Source of the DNA: Caballeronia fortuita
GTDB taxonomy: Bacteria > Pseudomonadota > Gammaproteobacteria > Burkholderiales > Burkholderiaceae
NCBI RefSeq assembly: GCF_001544835.2
Contig: NZ_FCNX02000013.1
Coordinates: 62,001-126,000 of the forward strand
DNA: 64,000 bases
Direction: 5' to 3'
A program made the translations under genes and the position numbers. Shown piece after piece: positions 24,657 through 32,263 of the stretch. The notes below the pieces were generated by a model. That model had not been told where the DNA came from. It saw only the letters and a list, made by a program, of their open reading frames with translations, and searched no databases. Position 1 is the first letter of the stretch; every line of letters starts with the position of its first letter.

Positions 24657-25361
24657 ATGACTACTCTCGCCGAAAAGATCAAACTTGCGCGCCTCGCGCT
24701 GAACATGTCCCAGAGTGACCTGGCCAAGAAATCCGGGGTCACGCAAGGGACTATCGGCCATTTAGAGACGGGACGTAGCAACGCAACTACGAAACTGCCG
24801 GCGATCGCCAAGGCTCTTAATACGACCGTCGAGTCCCTCGTCTCGGGAACGAGCGACTATCAGCCGAGCTACAAGTTCGCCGCGCGTCTGGCCGCCACCG
24901 AGAACGCAGCAGCACTCGCCGAGCTGAATGATCCGGAACACATCTGGATTGACGGCTTCGAGTACCAGTTCGACGCGGACGATGGCTCTATCCACTGGAA
25001 CCGCCTCGAGAAGCGCGTGCTGCGACTACCGCTGCCGTTCTTCGCATCGCACGGCGCTGATCCGGCGCGATGCAAGGTGCTGACAATCAAGAGCGATAGC
25101 AGCATGGAGCCGTTCCTGTTCGATCACGATCAGATAGTGATCGATACCGGCCGTGTCGAGCCGCGCGAATCGAAGATCTTCGCGATGACCTTTGAAGGCG
25201 AGGCTCTCGTAAAACAGGTATTTAAGGAGGCCGGAGGCGCTCTTCGGCTGCACTCCCTAAACCCGCGCTATCCCGACAAGATCATTGCCGCCGAACACTT
25301 GGATGGTCTCAAGATCGTCGGACAGTACCTCTATCGCGCTGGACCCGGCTTCGCCGTCTGA
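24657..25361 (+). CDS. CI-type prophage repressor (HTH plus S24 domain)
   Basis: 234 residues. The N-terminal HTH is LNMSQSDLAKKSGVTQGTIGHLETG; the C-terminal S24 domain has the nucleophile in SDSSMEPFLFDHDQIVID and the catalytic lysine in FEGEALVKQVF. It keeps lysogeny by blocking the early promoter and is destroyed during the SOS response in relatives. No clear Ala-Gly or Cys-Gly cleavage site is evident between the two domains (about residues 70-130), so self-cleavage is uncertain. ATG 24657 is the natural start of the HTH. Confidence 0.9.
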   Translation: MTTLAEKIKLARLALNMSQSDLAKKSGVTQGTIGHLETGRSNATTKLPAIAKALNTTVESLVSGTSDYQPSYKFAARLAATENAAALAELNDPEHIWIDGFEYQFDADDGSIHWNRLEKRVLRLPLPFFASHGADPARCKVLTIKSDSSMEPFLFDHDQIVIDTGRVEPRESKIFAMTFEGEALVKQVFKEAGGALRLHSLNPRYPDKIIAAEHLDGLKIVGQYLYRAGPGFAV

Positions 25362-25395
25362 CGACTACCGCGCGCGGAATCGGAAAGAAAAATAC

Positions 25396-25432
25396 AAATC
25401 TATTTGACACACAATAAATAGCACACTACTAT
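25396..25432 (+). promoter_or_regulatory. Strong sigma-70 promoter downstream of cI, with CTATTT/AAATAG inverted repeat
   Basis: TTGACA (25404-25409), exact 17-base spacer, TACTAT (25427-25432). CTATTT (25400-25405) and AAATAG (25416-25421) form an inverted repeat over the -35 and spacer, using the same half-site as the AATAG/CTATT operator in the cI-cro gap. It should drive the rightward small genes at 25462 and 25636. Confidence 0.7.
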
Positions 25433-25461
25433 GGTCTTACGGTAACTCAAGTGAGACCTGA

Positions 25462-25614
25462 ATGTCCTCCACGCTGCTTCTCGTCCTTGGTGTCTGGCTC
25501 ATAGCCAGTTTCTTCCTCGGCGTTTGCGCTCGGTTCGGCCAAGTAAGAGAGGCCCGCCATGCGGCGTGGATTGAGAGCATGTCTCGCGAGATCCGTGTGC
25601 CCATTGGGCGTTGA
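25462..25614 (+). CDS. Small single-span membrane protein (50 aa)
   Basis: Starts at ATG 25462, 30 bases after the -10 box. Reads MSSTLLLVLGVWLIASFFLG then VCARFGQVREARHAAWIE, a single membrane helix (about residues 3-21) with a basic-acidic cytoplasmic tail. Only a weak ribosome site (TGAGA). It is the first gene of the lysogenic rightward transcript; small membrane proteins there often act in exclusion, but nothing links this one to a known family. Confidence 0.55.
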   Translation: MSSTLLLVLGVWLIASFFLGVCARFGQVREARHAAWIESMSREIRVPIGR

Positions 25615-25635
25615 TCCACGAAACTGAGACTAGAC

Positions 25636-26046
25636 ATGCACACGCATAAGCCTGCCGTCGCACGACCACATTCGTTAGTTGCCAAAACCCTCGATGGTCT
25701 GATTGAAATCGTCATTGCTACCGGTGCAGGCGGCCGAATCCCGACCCAGGACGAGATCTCAAAGCGGTTCCGTGTTAGTCGGACCGTGCTACGCGAGGCA
25801 CTCAGCAAGCTTGAGCTCTTGAACGTCATCACGGTTCGTCCGAAGACCGGGACAACGGTGAACGCCTCGGCAGAGTGGCACACCGTAAATGCCGACGTAG
25901 TTTCGTGGCGCGTTCGCGCCGGCGAGAAATCAGAGGACGTCATCAACGGTACGGTTTCCCTCGCGCGGGAACTGGTGATGCAACATCGCGCGCCTGTGGC
26001 TGAAGCGGTGGTCGCGTCATTCCGTGCGAAGTCCCGACAGGCATAG
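25636..26046 (+). CDS. GntR-type winged-helix regulator lacking the effector domain
   Basis: 136 residues. Residues about 10-75 are a FadR-type winged helix: GGRIPTQDEISKRFRVSRTV then LREALSKLELLNVITVRPKTGT. The FCD ligand domain that normally follows is cut to about 50 residues ending SFRAKSRQA. It is either a DNA-binding-only regulator adopted by the phage or the remains of a host gene. It follows the small membrane gene with a 21-base gap and may be controlled by the promoter at 25404-25432. Confidence 0.7.
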   Translation: MHTHKPAVARPHSLVAKTLDGLIEIVIATGAGGRIPTQDEISKRFRVSRTVLREALSKLELLNVITVRPKTGTTVNASAEWHTVNADVVSWRVRAGEKSEDVINGTVSLARELVMQHRAPVAEAVVASFRAKSRQA

Positions 26047-26170
26047 CTTGGAACGTTTGCCGAGACAGCGCAGACGCCGCTGATCACCCTCGTTCATTCG
26101 GCCAGGTTCTACAACTACCCTTTTGTCTGTTAGATTTAAGTCAACGCAGAATGCATCAAGGAGCATCAAC

Positions 26171-26593
26171 ATGAAGTTCCCAGTTCCGAGAACCAACTAC
26201 GACGAGAGCGGCTGCGCTGCAAATCTCGCCGCAGAAATCCATAAGTCAGGGCTGGCGTTGTTTGAGATCGTGAACGCCGACAAACCCTCGTCTAAGGCGA
26301 TGCTCGACGGAGCAAAGGAGATTGCCGCCAGCTTGGCGCAAGCTCGCGACCGGGCCGTGCTGAACATTGGTATTTCCAACTATTCGTCGAGTGGCTCGCC
26401 CGCCAGTGTTTCGGTCGTGGCCGCGATCTTGGACGCGTCAGCCTACAGCCAGGACATCCTGCACAGCTTGAACGAATTGAGCGAGCACGACTCGCCCGAA
26501 GACATCGGCTGCATCCTCAGCGATTTGGCGATTGAGCTGCACTCGCATGACCATGCCGAGTCGACGGCCGATTGGGTAAGTAGCCCGGCATAA
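26171..26593 (+). CDS. Unknown protein (140 aa)
   Basis: ATG 26171 has GGAG nine bases upstream. Helical throughout with little Pro: NLAAEIHKSGLALFEIVN, then DGAKEIAASLAQARDRAVLN, and an acidic Asp/His-rich end with Ser/Ala. No transmembrane segment, signal or known motif. It lies alone between the GntR-like gene and the operon at 26773 and may belong to either transcript. Confidence 0.5.
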   Translation: MKFPVPRTNYDESGCAANLAAEIHKSGLALFEIVNADKPSSKAMLDGAKEIAASLAQARDRAVLNIGISNYSSSGSPASVSVVAAILDASAYSQDILHSLNELSEHDSPEDIGCILSDLAIELHSHDHAESTADWVSSPA

Positions 26594-26772
26594 CAACGAA
26601 CTAGTCCTGTAACTAACGCGTTACAAATACTCAGTACTACTACTGAGGGAGAGCGCTCGTACCTTCGATGTTGAGTACTTGAATTTTTTGAGGGGGCCGG
26701 AGGCTTCGCTTTTTTTGAGATTGACGCGCCACCGGTGGCAGCCGAGGCGCGTCGCACAACGAGGATTAAGAC
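26594..26772 (+). promoter_or_regulatory. Upstream region of the accessory operon with two inverted repeats
   Basis: CTCAGTA-CTAC-TACTGAG (26630-26647, 7-bp arms) and GTAAC-taacgc-GTTAC (26609-26624) lie 125-165 bases before ATG 26773. They look like regulator sites or an RNA hairpin. No convincing -35/-10 pair was found by eye. Confidence 0.4.
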
Positions 26773-27291
26773 ATGATCGGGACAGATTTTACACAACTTG
26801 CTAGCGATGGCAAACGGGCGGCCGATTCTGAGTATGAGGTGCCGAACCAATACAACGAGATCTATGCGCGGATCGACCAAAAGAGTTTGGCGCTCGACGA
26901 AAGGGTACCAGCTCACACAATGAACTCAGTCTTCGTCGCGCTCAGCGGGATCTCAGCCATCACACAGATCCTCACAAACGACGCGACGAGTAAGGATCAA
27001 GGACGAGAGCCGCTTTCCGCATATCTGACTGGCGGCCTCCACTCGGCTATTCAGGCGCTTGCGGACTTGTCGATGCACAAGATCGAGGAATTCGCTGATC
27101 TCGCCGAGCGCCGTCAGAGCCGGGCGCGCGCGGCCGAAAAAGTCCTGAGTTCGATCAAAGGCATGCAGCACGCGCTCGACAACATCAGGTCGGAGGTCGG
27201 AAACACCGCAGTACAAGGCTCTGCGTTTGACAACGCTGACCAGACGCTTAGGGCCGTCAAGGAGTCGGTCGAGGAGGTCTGCCGTGTCTGA
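26773..27291 (+). CDS. Unknown protein, first gene of the SPFH operon (172 aa)
   Basis: GAGG lies eight bases before ATG 26773. The protein is soluble and mostly helical, with MNSVFVALSGISAITQILTN and a long amphipathic stretch (LHSAIQALADLSMHKIEEFADLAE, then RAAEKVLSSIKGMQHALDN) that may form a helical bundle. No known family. The stop overlaps the next GTG by eight bases. Confidence 0.55.
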   Translation: MIGTDFTQLASDGKRAADSEYEVPNQYNEIYARIDQKSLALDERVPAHTMNSVFVALSGISAITQILTNDATSKDQGREPLSAYLTGGLHSAIQALADLSMHKIEEFADLAERRQSRARAAEKVLSSIKGMQHALDNIRSEVGNTAVQGSAFDNADQTLRAVKESVEEVCRV

Positions 27292-27571
27292 CCTGAAAAA
27301 AGTTCTTGTGAGCTCGGCCGAAGACGTCGACTCGCTTAGCGCCGTTTTCGACCAACTCGAAGGGATGTTCCGTGCGATCGAGATGGCGACGGAGAACCTC
27401 CCGGCAGAACACCCGCGCGCGCAGATGAATCAGATCAAGAAGCTGGCGGCGTTGGGCCGTTACGTCGCCGGCGACTGGTCGAACACTGCGGATTGCATCC
27501 GCCAGAGTATGTGTGATGCAGCGGCAGAGTCTGCTCCGGCTTCGAAGTCCAAGGAGCCTACTCATGCCTGA
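27284..27571 (+). CDS. Small helical protein of unknown function (95 aa)
   Basis: GTG 27284, with GGAGG eight bases upstream, overlaps the previous gene by eight bases. The sequence VSDLKKVLVSSAEDVDSLSA then IEMATENLPAEHPRAQMNQI and ALGRYVAGDWSNTADCIR resembles short uncharacterised prophage proteins. Function unknown; it overlaps the next gene too, so all are made together. Confidence 0.55.
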   Translation: MSDLKKVLVSSAEDVDSLSAVFDQLEGMFRAIEMATENLPAEHPRAQMNQIKKLAALGRYVAGDWSNTADCIRQSMCDAAAESAPASKSKEPTHA

Positions 27572-27878
27572 CCGCTACATGGCGCTTTGCGTCGAATCGC
27601 GCGATATGCATCCGCGGATCAAGATCAATGAGGTCATTATCTACGACGTCGAAGACGCAGCTCAGCCCGACGACGATGTCGTGATCAGCCTCACGAACGG
27701 CCAAACGATCGTGCGATCACTGGTGTCCTTCGATGGCGAAAAGTACCGGCTGCGCTCCTACTCGCCCGCCGCCGCCAGCACCTTGCGAAGCGAGGACGTA
27801 GAAGCATGCCATCCGATCATCGCCCGGTGCCGGGCATCCTTTTTTGACGAGATCGCGGCGCAGCAGGAGGCGGCGTGA
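27564..27878 (+). CDS. Stand-alone S24/LexA-type C-terminal domain lacking catalytic residues
   Basis: 104 residues from ATG 27564 (AAGGAG eight bases upstream; eight-base overlap with the previous gene). The segment LCVESRDMHPRIKINEVIIYD followed by PDDDVVISLTNGQTIVRSLV matches the repressor C-terminal fold: DSMEP becomes RDMHP, so the nucleophile Ser is Asp, and the K of the VKR motif is Arg in IVRSL. There is no DNA-binding head. A non-cutting dimerisation domain could bind the phage CI or host LexA/UmuD and change repressor activity. The domain call is by eye; the role is inference. Confidence 0.55.
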   Translation: MPDRYMALCVESRDMHPRIKINEVIIYDVEDAAQPDDDVVISLTNGQTIVRSLVSFDGEKYRLRSYSPAAASTLRSEDVEACHPIIARCRASFFDEIAAQQEAA

Positions 27879-27982
27879 GAACGGCACTCAAACGGTTTTT
27901 CGTGTGGCTGTGGTGCAGGAATGTGCTCGGCGACAGCGAGCTGTCGTTCCTCATCCGGTTCTTTGACCTGAAGGATGCGTGA
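27875..27982 (+). CDS. Tiny hydrophobic protein (35 aa)
   Basis: GTG 27875 overlaps the S24-like stop by four bases (GTGA) and has an AGGAGG site. Reads MRTALKRFFVWLWCRNVLG and ends SFLIRFFDLKDA, so it is Arg/Phe/Trp-rich and probably associates with the membrane. Length is far below usual gene size, but coupling and the ribosome site support it. Confidence 0.4.
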   Translation: MRTALKRFFVWLWCRNVLGDSELSFLIRFFDLKDA

Positions 27983-27983
27983 C

Positions 27984-28187
27984 ATGACCCGCGAGCAGAT
28001 TGAACACATCAAGCGCGCCGCCAGTGCAGCACAAGCAATGAAGATCGATCCCGCGTGTCCGGATCAATTCAAGTTCCGTGCGCACGCGCTTTTCGCGCAG
28101 ATCGTGACCCCGGAAGCAGTCGTCGCCTTGTGCGACGAAGCCCTTCGACGGCAGTACTTCAACGTCGACACGGACAAAAACGCATAA
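27984..28187 (+). CDS. Small early-region protein (67 aa)
   Basis: Starts MTREQIEHIKRAASAAQAM at ATG 27984, two bases after the previous stop. The end TPEAVVALCDEALRRQYF is the kind of helix seen in phage Ea22-like early proteins. Role unknown. The gap to the SPFH gene is 27 bases, so they share a transcript. Confidence 0.5.
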   Translation: MTREQIEHIKRAASAAQAMKIDPACPDQFKFRAHALFAQIVTPEAVVALCDEALRRQYFNVDTDKNA

Positions 28188-28214
28188 CACCACTACCTTT
28201 CGAACGAGAACAAC

Positions 28215-29093
28215 ATGGCTCAGATCGTCTTCATCATCTTTCTTGCATGCCTGGCAGCAGCACTTTCGGCAATCGGGTCCGCGCATCTGCGAAAGGATCG
28301 ACAGCCCCAATATCGTTACAGCATAGTCAGCTTCGCAGTGATCGCCGTTTCGGGCGGACTGCTGTCCTGCTTCACGCAAGTGTCGCAGTCGCACGTGGGC
28401 ATCGTAACCACCTTCGGACACGTAGAGGAAGACACGCTCGGCGAAGGTCCTCACCTGGTCAATCCCGTATCGCGAGTTCACGAGGTATTCATCGGACTCG
28501 ACGTGGCGAAGGTGCAAAGCGCGCAAGCAGCATCGAAGGATCTTCAGTCGGTCCACACTGACCTGACGATGAACTACCGGGTCGACCCGGCGAAGGTGCG
28601 CGCGCTTTACTCGATGGCGCCGTCGCTTGAATACGAGGCGTCGTACGTCCAGCCAGCGATGTTCGAAGTGTTCAAGTCTGTCGCAGCGCGATATACAGCC
28701 GAGGAACTTGTGACCAAGCGACAGCAAGTGTCGAGTGACATCCTCGCCGGCCTCGTTACGAAGCTCAAGGGTTACGGTTTCCTGATCCAAGACATCAACA
28801 TCACCAACTTCAAATTCAGCGCTGCTTTCGATCAGGCGATCGAGGCAAAGGTGACGGCGAGCCAACGAGCAGAGCAGGCCGAGCGCGAGCTCGCGCGAGT
28901 GAAGTTCGAGGCTGATCAGCAGATCGCAAAGGCTCGCGGCGAGGCGGAATCCATCGCGATTCAAGCTCAGGCCGTAAAGACGAATGGCGGCGCCGAGTAT
29001 CTCCAGCTTCAAGCAATCAACAAGTGGGACGGCCGCATGCCAACTTACATGGGCACTGGAACCCCGATGCCCTTCCTGAACGTCTCCAAGTAG
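28215..29093 (+). CDS. Prophage SPFH/band-7 membrane protein
   Basis: 292 residues. Two membrane segments near the N-terminus (about 3-21 and 37-55) and then the band-7 domain: SQSHVGIVTTFGHVEEDTLG, EGPHLVNPVSRVHEV, and LTMNYRVDPAKVRALYS. A coiled coil with AEQAERELARVKFEADQQIA then KARGEAESIAIQAQA ends it, as in HflK/HflC and prohibitins. Host HflKC proteins control the FtsH protease that degrades lambda CII and CIII, so a phage copy may tune lysogeny, block superinfection or scaffold membrane complexes. Last gene of the rightward operon. Confidence 0.8.
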   Translation: MAQIVFIIFLACLAAALSAIGSAHLRKDRQPQYRYSIVSFAVIAVSGGLLSCFTQVSQSHVGIVTTFGHVEEDTLGEGPHLVNPVSRVHEVFIGLDVAKVQSAQAASKDLQSVHTDLTMNYRVDPAKVRALYSMAPSLEYEASYVQPAMFEVFKSVAARYTAEELVTKRQQVSSDILAGLVTKLKGYGFLIQDINITNFKFSAAFDQAIEAKVTASQRAEQAERELARVKFEADQQIAKARGEAESIAIQAQAVKTNGGAEYLQLQAINKWDGRMPTYMGTGTPMPFLNVSK

Positions 29094-29166
29094 CTGATCT
29101 GAAAAAGGTCGGCCGTCGCTTCCCACGCGACGTCGCGCAACCTGGGCTGTATTCGCACGGTTGGCG

Positions 29167-29424
29167 TCAATTGTCGCCCGATCTAGGAACCTCAGTGAGA
29201 TCGTCGTCGCCAATGCCTAACGCCCAACGCAAATCGCGAGCGAATGCCATGCAGGTGTCCTTCCACTCAGGCGTACCAAAATCAACGTCGCGCGGATTTT
29301 TCTTTCCGCGTGCGCGCCGGATGGCTTCGATGCTTTCAGCCATTGCCCGAGCTTCTCCAAAAAGCTGCTCGTCTTCCATTAGTCGTTGTTGTTCTTGATT
29401 TTTCATAACTTGGATTTTCGGCAT
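29167..29424 (-). CDS. Small unknown protein (85 aa)
   Basis: Leftward frame with start ATG 29424 or, less likely, 29406. Acidic and helical (QQRLMEDEQLFGEARAMAES, then TPEWKDTCMAFARDLRWALG). Ribosome site weak. It is one of four short leftward genes between the SPFH operon and alpA. No family recognised. Confidence 0.45.
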   Translation of the reverse strand: MPKIQVMKNQEQQRLMEDEQLFGEARAMAESIEAIRRARGKKNPRDVDFGTPEWKDTCMAFARDLRWALGIGDDDLTEVPRSGDN

Positions 29425-29647
29425 TTGCTTCAGAAACTTTATGTGCCCAAACGCACACGTGAAACGTAATAGGAGTTTCGGATGGGCAAAACCTGCGTGT
29501 TCAAAAGATCCGACAGTTTCGACGACCGCGCGCGGTCACAAGACGGGAAGTACGTCGGTGTACAGGAAGCTCTCGAGCCCGAAGCCGAGCGGCGTCGAGT
29601 ATTACAACGACGTCATGCTGCAATTCTCGCGATCCAACTGTTTGAGC

Positions 29648-29932
29648 CTATTCGTGGCTTATCTGATCCCGAAGCGTCGACTCAAGCCGGATTAACGCGT
29701 GTAAAGGTTTTCCCGCCTGCGACTTGGCGCGAGCTAGGAGCAGTTCCCGCGCTACAGGTTCTGTGGCGTCTAGAGCAAGCGACGCCTGATCAATCAAATG
29801 AGAGACAGTTCGAATCGCGTCGTTTTCATTCCAAGATTGCTCTCGCAGGCCCCTTTCCGCCGCGATCACCAACACAAGTAGATCGTGTACGTCCACGCTC
29901 GCCTCCAGTCCGTGTCCGTAATGGTTTCGCAT
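29648..29932 (-). CDS. Small unknown protein (94 aa)
   Basis: Helical protein with DVHDLLVLVIAAERGLREQS, then IRTVSHLIDQASLALDA and ARELLLARAKSQAGKPL; composition is like other small prophage proteins. No strong ribosome site before ATG 29932. A rightward frame covering 29482-30168 with a good TAGGAG site competes for this interval; codon look favours the leftward reading in this part. Confidence 0.45.
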   Translation of the reverse strand: MRNHYGHGLEASVDVHDLLVLVIAAERGLREQSWNENDAIRTVSHLIDQASLALDATEPVARELLLARAKSQAGKPLHALIRLESTLRDQISHE

Positions 29933-30169
29933 CGTACGTGCCAGGTTCGACGGGTTTGCGCGGTTTGTATTTGGATGAAGCTCTCGCCACGTCGCTGCAC
30001 TTCGGCAAGCGCCAGGTCGAAACCGATGTGAAACTGCCGCCCGGCGATCACACGCTCACCGACGGCAAGAGCGTCGTTGTGTTCGATGTCGGCGGCCAGT
30101 TTCGTGGCGGCCGAGACATCACAGTCGCAGTCGACGCCGCTATTGCCAAGGAGAGAATCGATGGGTGAC

Positions 30170-30409
30170 TCAGGAAGCGTCGTCGCTTTTTCCCTCGAGC
30201 AAATTCAAAAGATCACTGCTCGGGCCTGGAAAAGAGACGGTCATTGCGATGCTCGACGTCGCGGTATTCATCCACGTAGCATCAGGATCGGTGATGAACT
30301 CATTCACGTCGACAGTAACGCGGCGGCCAGTCAACTCCCCAATCGTCTTAGCCAGTGCGCCTTCGAGGTCGATAAGAGAAACAGCTTTAAGCGGATGCGG
30401 TTTGGACAT
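30170..30409 (-). CDS. Small unknown protein (79 aa)
   Basis: Starts MSKPHPLKAVSLIDLEGALA and has KTIGELTGRRVTVDVNEFIT, a small alpha/beta pattern, ending LLNLLEGKSDDAS. GGAGACATG-type context near ATG 30409 gives a possible ribosome site. Unknown function. Part of the leftward group before alpA. Confidence 0.5.
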   Translation of the reverse strand: MSKPHPLKAVSLIDLEGALAKTIGELTGRRVTVDVNEFITDPDATWMNTATSSIAMTVSFPGPSSDLLNLLEGKSDDAS

Positions 30410-30471
30410 AAAACATGTCTCCGGAGGTAGGAACCTATCGTATCAGAGCCATGCGCGGATGGTGCCAAGCC

Positions 30472-30669
30472 TCAGAGACCAACGAGTCTCCAAAGGTCCG
30501 GCAGACGCAAGTTCGGATCGTGCTCGGCCAGCAGTGCGACCGTCGCCGTGCAGTAGACGTCGCCGTGCTCGCGATCTAGATCGTCATAGTAGCCAAACTT
30601 GGCAGTGACGATTGCGACCGCAGCGGCGTCGATGGAGTCGATGAGAGTTTGGGCTTCATTTTTGTTCAT
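30472..30669 (-). CDS. Small unknown protein (65 aa)
   Basis: ATG 30669 starts NKNEAQTLIDSIDAAAVAIV, followed by GYYDDLDREHGDVYCTATVA and a final LRLPDLWRLVG. Soluble, acidic. Longer in-frame starts (30738) would overlap the alpA leader. No family recognised; weak ribosome site. Confidence 0.45.
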   Translation of the reverse strand: MNKNEAQTLIDSIDAAAVAIVTAKFGYYDDLDREHGDVYCTATVALLAEHDPNLRLPDLWRLVGL

Positions 30670-30771
30670 GCCCGCGTTATCGGCAGCAACGGACAGGACT
30701 TTAGGCAGGGAAATGTACCAGCAAATCGAAGAATTCATGCGCGTGAGCCGCGCATATCGGACGGGGAAAAG

Positions 30772-31017
30772 ATGGCAGCAAGCATGAAACCTATCTATCT
30801 GGATCTGCAGGCCGTCGCCGAGGCAGTGTCGCTTTCGGAGGCAAGTGTGAAGCGGCTAGTGCGAGAAGATAAATTCCCGAAGCCGCGAATGCTGTCGGGA
30901 CGTCGCGTAGCTTGGCTGACGTCAGAGGTCGAGGCATGGGCTCAGTCTTGCCCGGTGTCGGACATCCTGCCGCCGCCGAACACCGGCAATCGGAAAGGCA
31001 TTACGAGGGCCGCGTAA
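30772..31017 (+). CDS. AlpA-family excisionase/regulator
   Basis: 81 residues from ATG 30772 (GGGGAAAAG before it), or 77 from 30784. MerR-like winged helix: YLDLQAVAEAVSLSEASVKR, LVREDKFPKPRMLSGRRVAW, LTSEVEAWAQS. AlpA proteins switch on or assist excision of P4-type elements. Its end overlaps the integrase end by 17 bases in convergent direction, so transcription of one may limit the other. Confidence 0.8.
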   Translation: MAASMKPIYLDLQAVAEAVSLSEASVKRLVREDKFPKPRMLSGRRVAWLTSEVEAWAQSCPVSDILPPPNTGNRKGITRAA

Positions 31018-32263
31018 TGGCAAGTTGCTCAAGTCGCTCGGAAAGCCGTGTGAGCCACACGCGGCGTTCCTTGTCATAGCTGTGCCTGTTGTAGACGCCG
31101 GTCACGCCCGGAAGCACGTGTCCTAAGATCGACTCCGCGACCTCGTGCGGGCATTCCATAGATGCGAGCATCGTGCGCACCGTGCGACGCAGATCGTGTG
31201 GTGCCCAGTGGCTGACCGGCAGCCTTGTGCGCTGCTCCTGCGGAGCGTTCTTGCAGTAGGGTTGCCGGTAATAGACCGACTGCTGGATCAGCTTCTGATC
31301 TTTGTGGCCGGCCGCCGACTGCGACGGGAGCAGGAACCCGGTCTTCACAGCTTGCAGACGCCGCCGCACGATCTGTTCGGCGCGACCAACGAGCGGCACC
31401 CGGAGATCCGTCGCACTCGGCCGGTTCGCATTCTTGGTCTTGGACTTCGGCACCGTCCACCAGAAACCGTCTTTTTCTTCCGAAAGCTCACCCGCTTCCA
31501 TGCTAACGATCTCGGACCCTCGCGTGCCGGTCCAGAGATAGAGCGTCAAGACATCGTCTAGTGTCTGACTGAAATTCGGCAACCAGCGAAGCAGCTCGCC
31601 TACTTCCGCATCAGACAAAACTCGCTTCGCGGTCACACGCTCGCCGTCCACCTTTTTGCCCTTGCTGCGCAGCCTGCCACGCATTACCAAGCGCCACCAG
31701 TTGGGGCTCGTGTCGGGAATCCGGCCCGCATCGAGCGCATATTCCCACGCGCCGCCGAGCGCGGAGCGCAGCGCGCCGGCGAGCGTTGGCGTCGACGAAC
31801 AGCTTTCCAGCAGATCGAATGCTTGCTTGCGCGTGATCGATGCCGCTGGCAAATGAGCGATCGCGCCCAGTTTCCCCGCAAAGATGCGCCGGATGATGTC
31901 TGCGCCCTTTGGCTTTCGATGGCGTTCGATGTGGCCCGCCAAGAAGTCGTCGCAAAGGTTTCGCACGGTGTACTCGGATGAAGCGGCAGCCGGGTTTTTG
32001 GCAACGCGCTTCGCCGCGGCCGGATCGTCGCCTGCATCCCGTGCAGAGCGTAGCTTTTCCCATTCGGCAATAGCTGCAGCGTAGGACATGGAAGGCCATT
32101 CGCCTAACTTGATTTGGCGCATCCGATCGTCGACTGGGGACTTATACCGGTACGTCCACGAACGGCGAGTCTCCGTTGCCTGCAGGCGCAGACCGGGAAA
32201 TCCATCGATGGTGATGTGCTCTCCCGGCGGAATTTGCTTGGCTTGACGAGCATCGAAGCGCAT
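31001..32263 (-). CDS. int: P4-type tyrosine integrase
   Basis: 420 residues. N-terminal DUF4102-like arm-binding part (GEHITIDGFPGLRLQATETR), core-binding middle and a catalytic domain with Arg in GTRGSE, HDLRRT, the LGHV histidine and the tyrosine nucleophile in GVYNRHSY. All four catalytic positions are present, so the enzyme looks active. Being the last prophage gene it should sit next to attR. Confidence 0.92.
   Translation of the reverse strand: MRFDARQAKQIPPGEHITIDGFPGLRLQATETRRSWTYRYKSPVDDRMRQIKLGEWPSMSYAAAIAEWEKLRSARDAGDDPAAAKRVAKNPAAASSEYTVRNLCDDFLAGHIERHRKPKGADIIRRIFAGKLGAIAHLPAASITRKQAFDLLESCSSTPTLAGALRSALGGAWEYALDAGRIPDTSPNWWRLVMRGRLRSKGKKVDGERVTAKRVLSDAEVGELLRWLPNFSQTLDDVLTLYLWTGTRGSEIVSMEAGELSEEKDGFWWTVPKSKTKNANRPSATDLRVPLVGRAEQIVRRRLQAVKTGFLLPSQSAAGHKDQKLIQQSVYYRQPYCKNAPQEQRTRLPVSHWAPHDLRRTVRTMLASMECPHEVAESILGHVLPGVTGVYNRHSYDKERRVWLTRLSERLEQLAITRPS

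Noticed and set aside
25437..26087. 216-codon leftward frame over the GntR-like gene
   Set aside because: Ser/Thr/Arg-rich, no ribosome site, and the plus-strand winged helix is convincing.
31074..32099. Other frames within the integrase
   Set aside because: Shadow frames without motifs; all catalytic residues are in the main frame.
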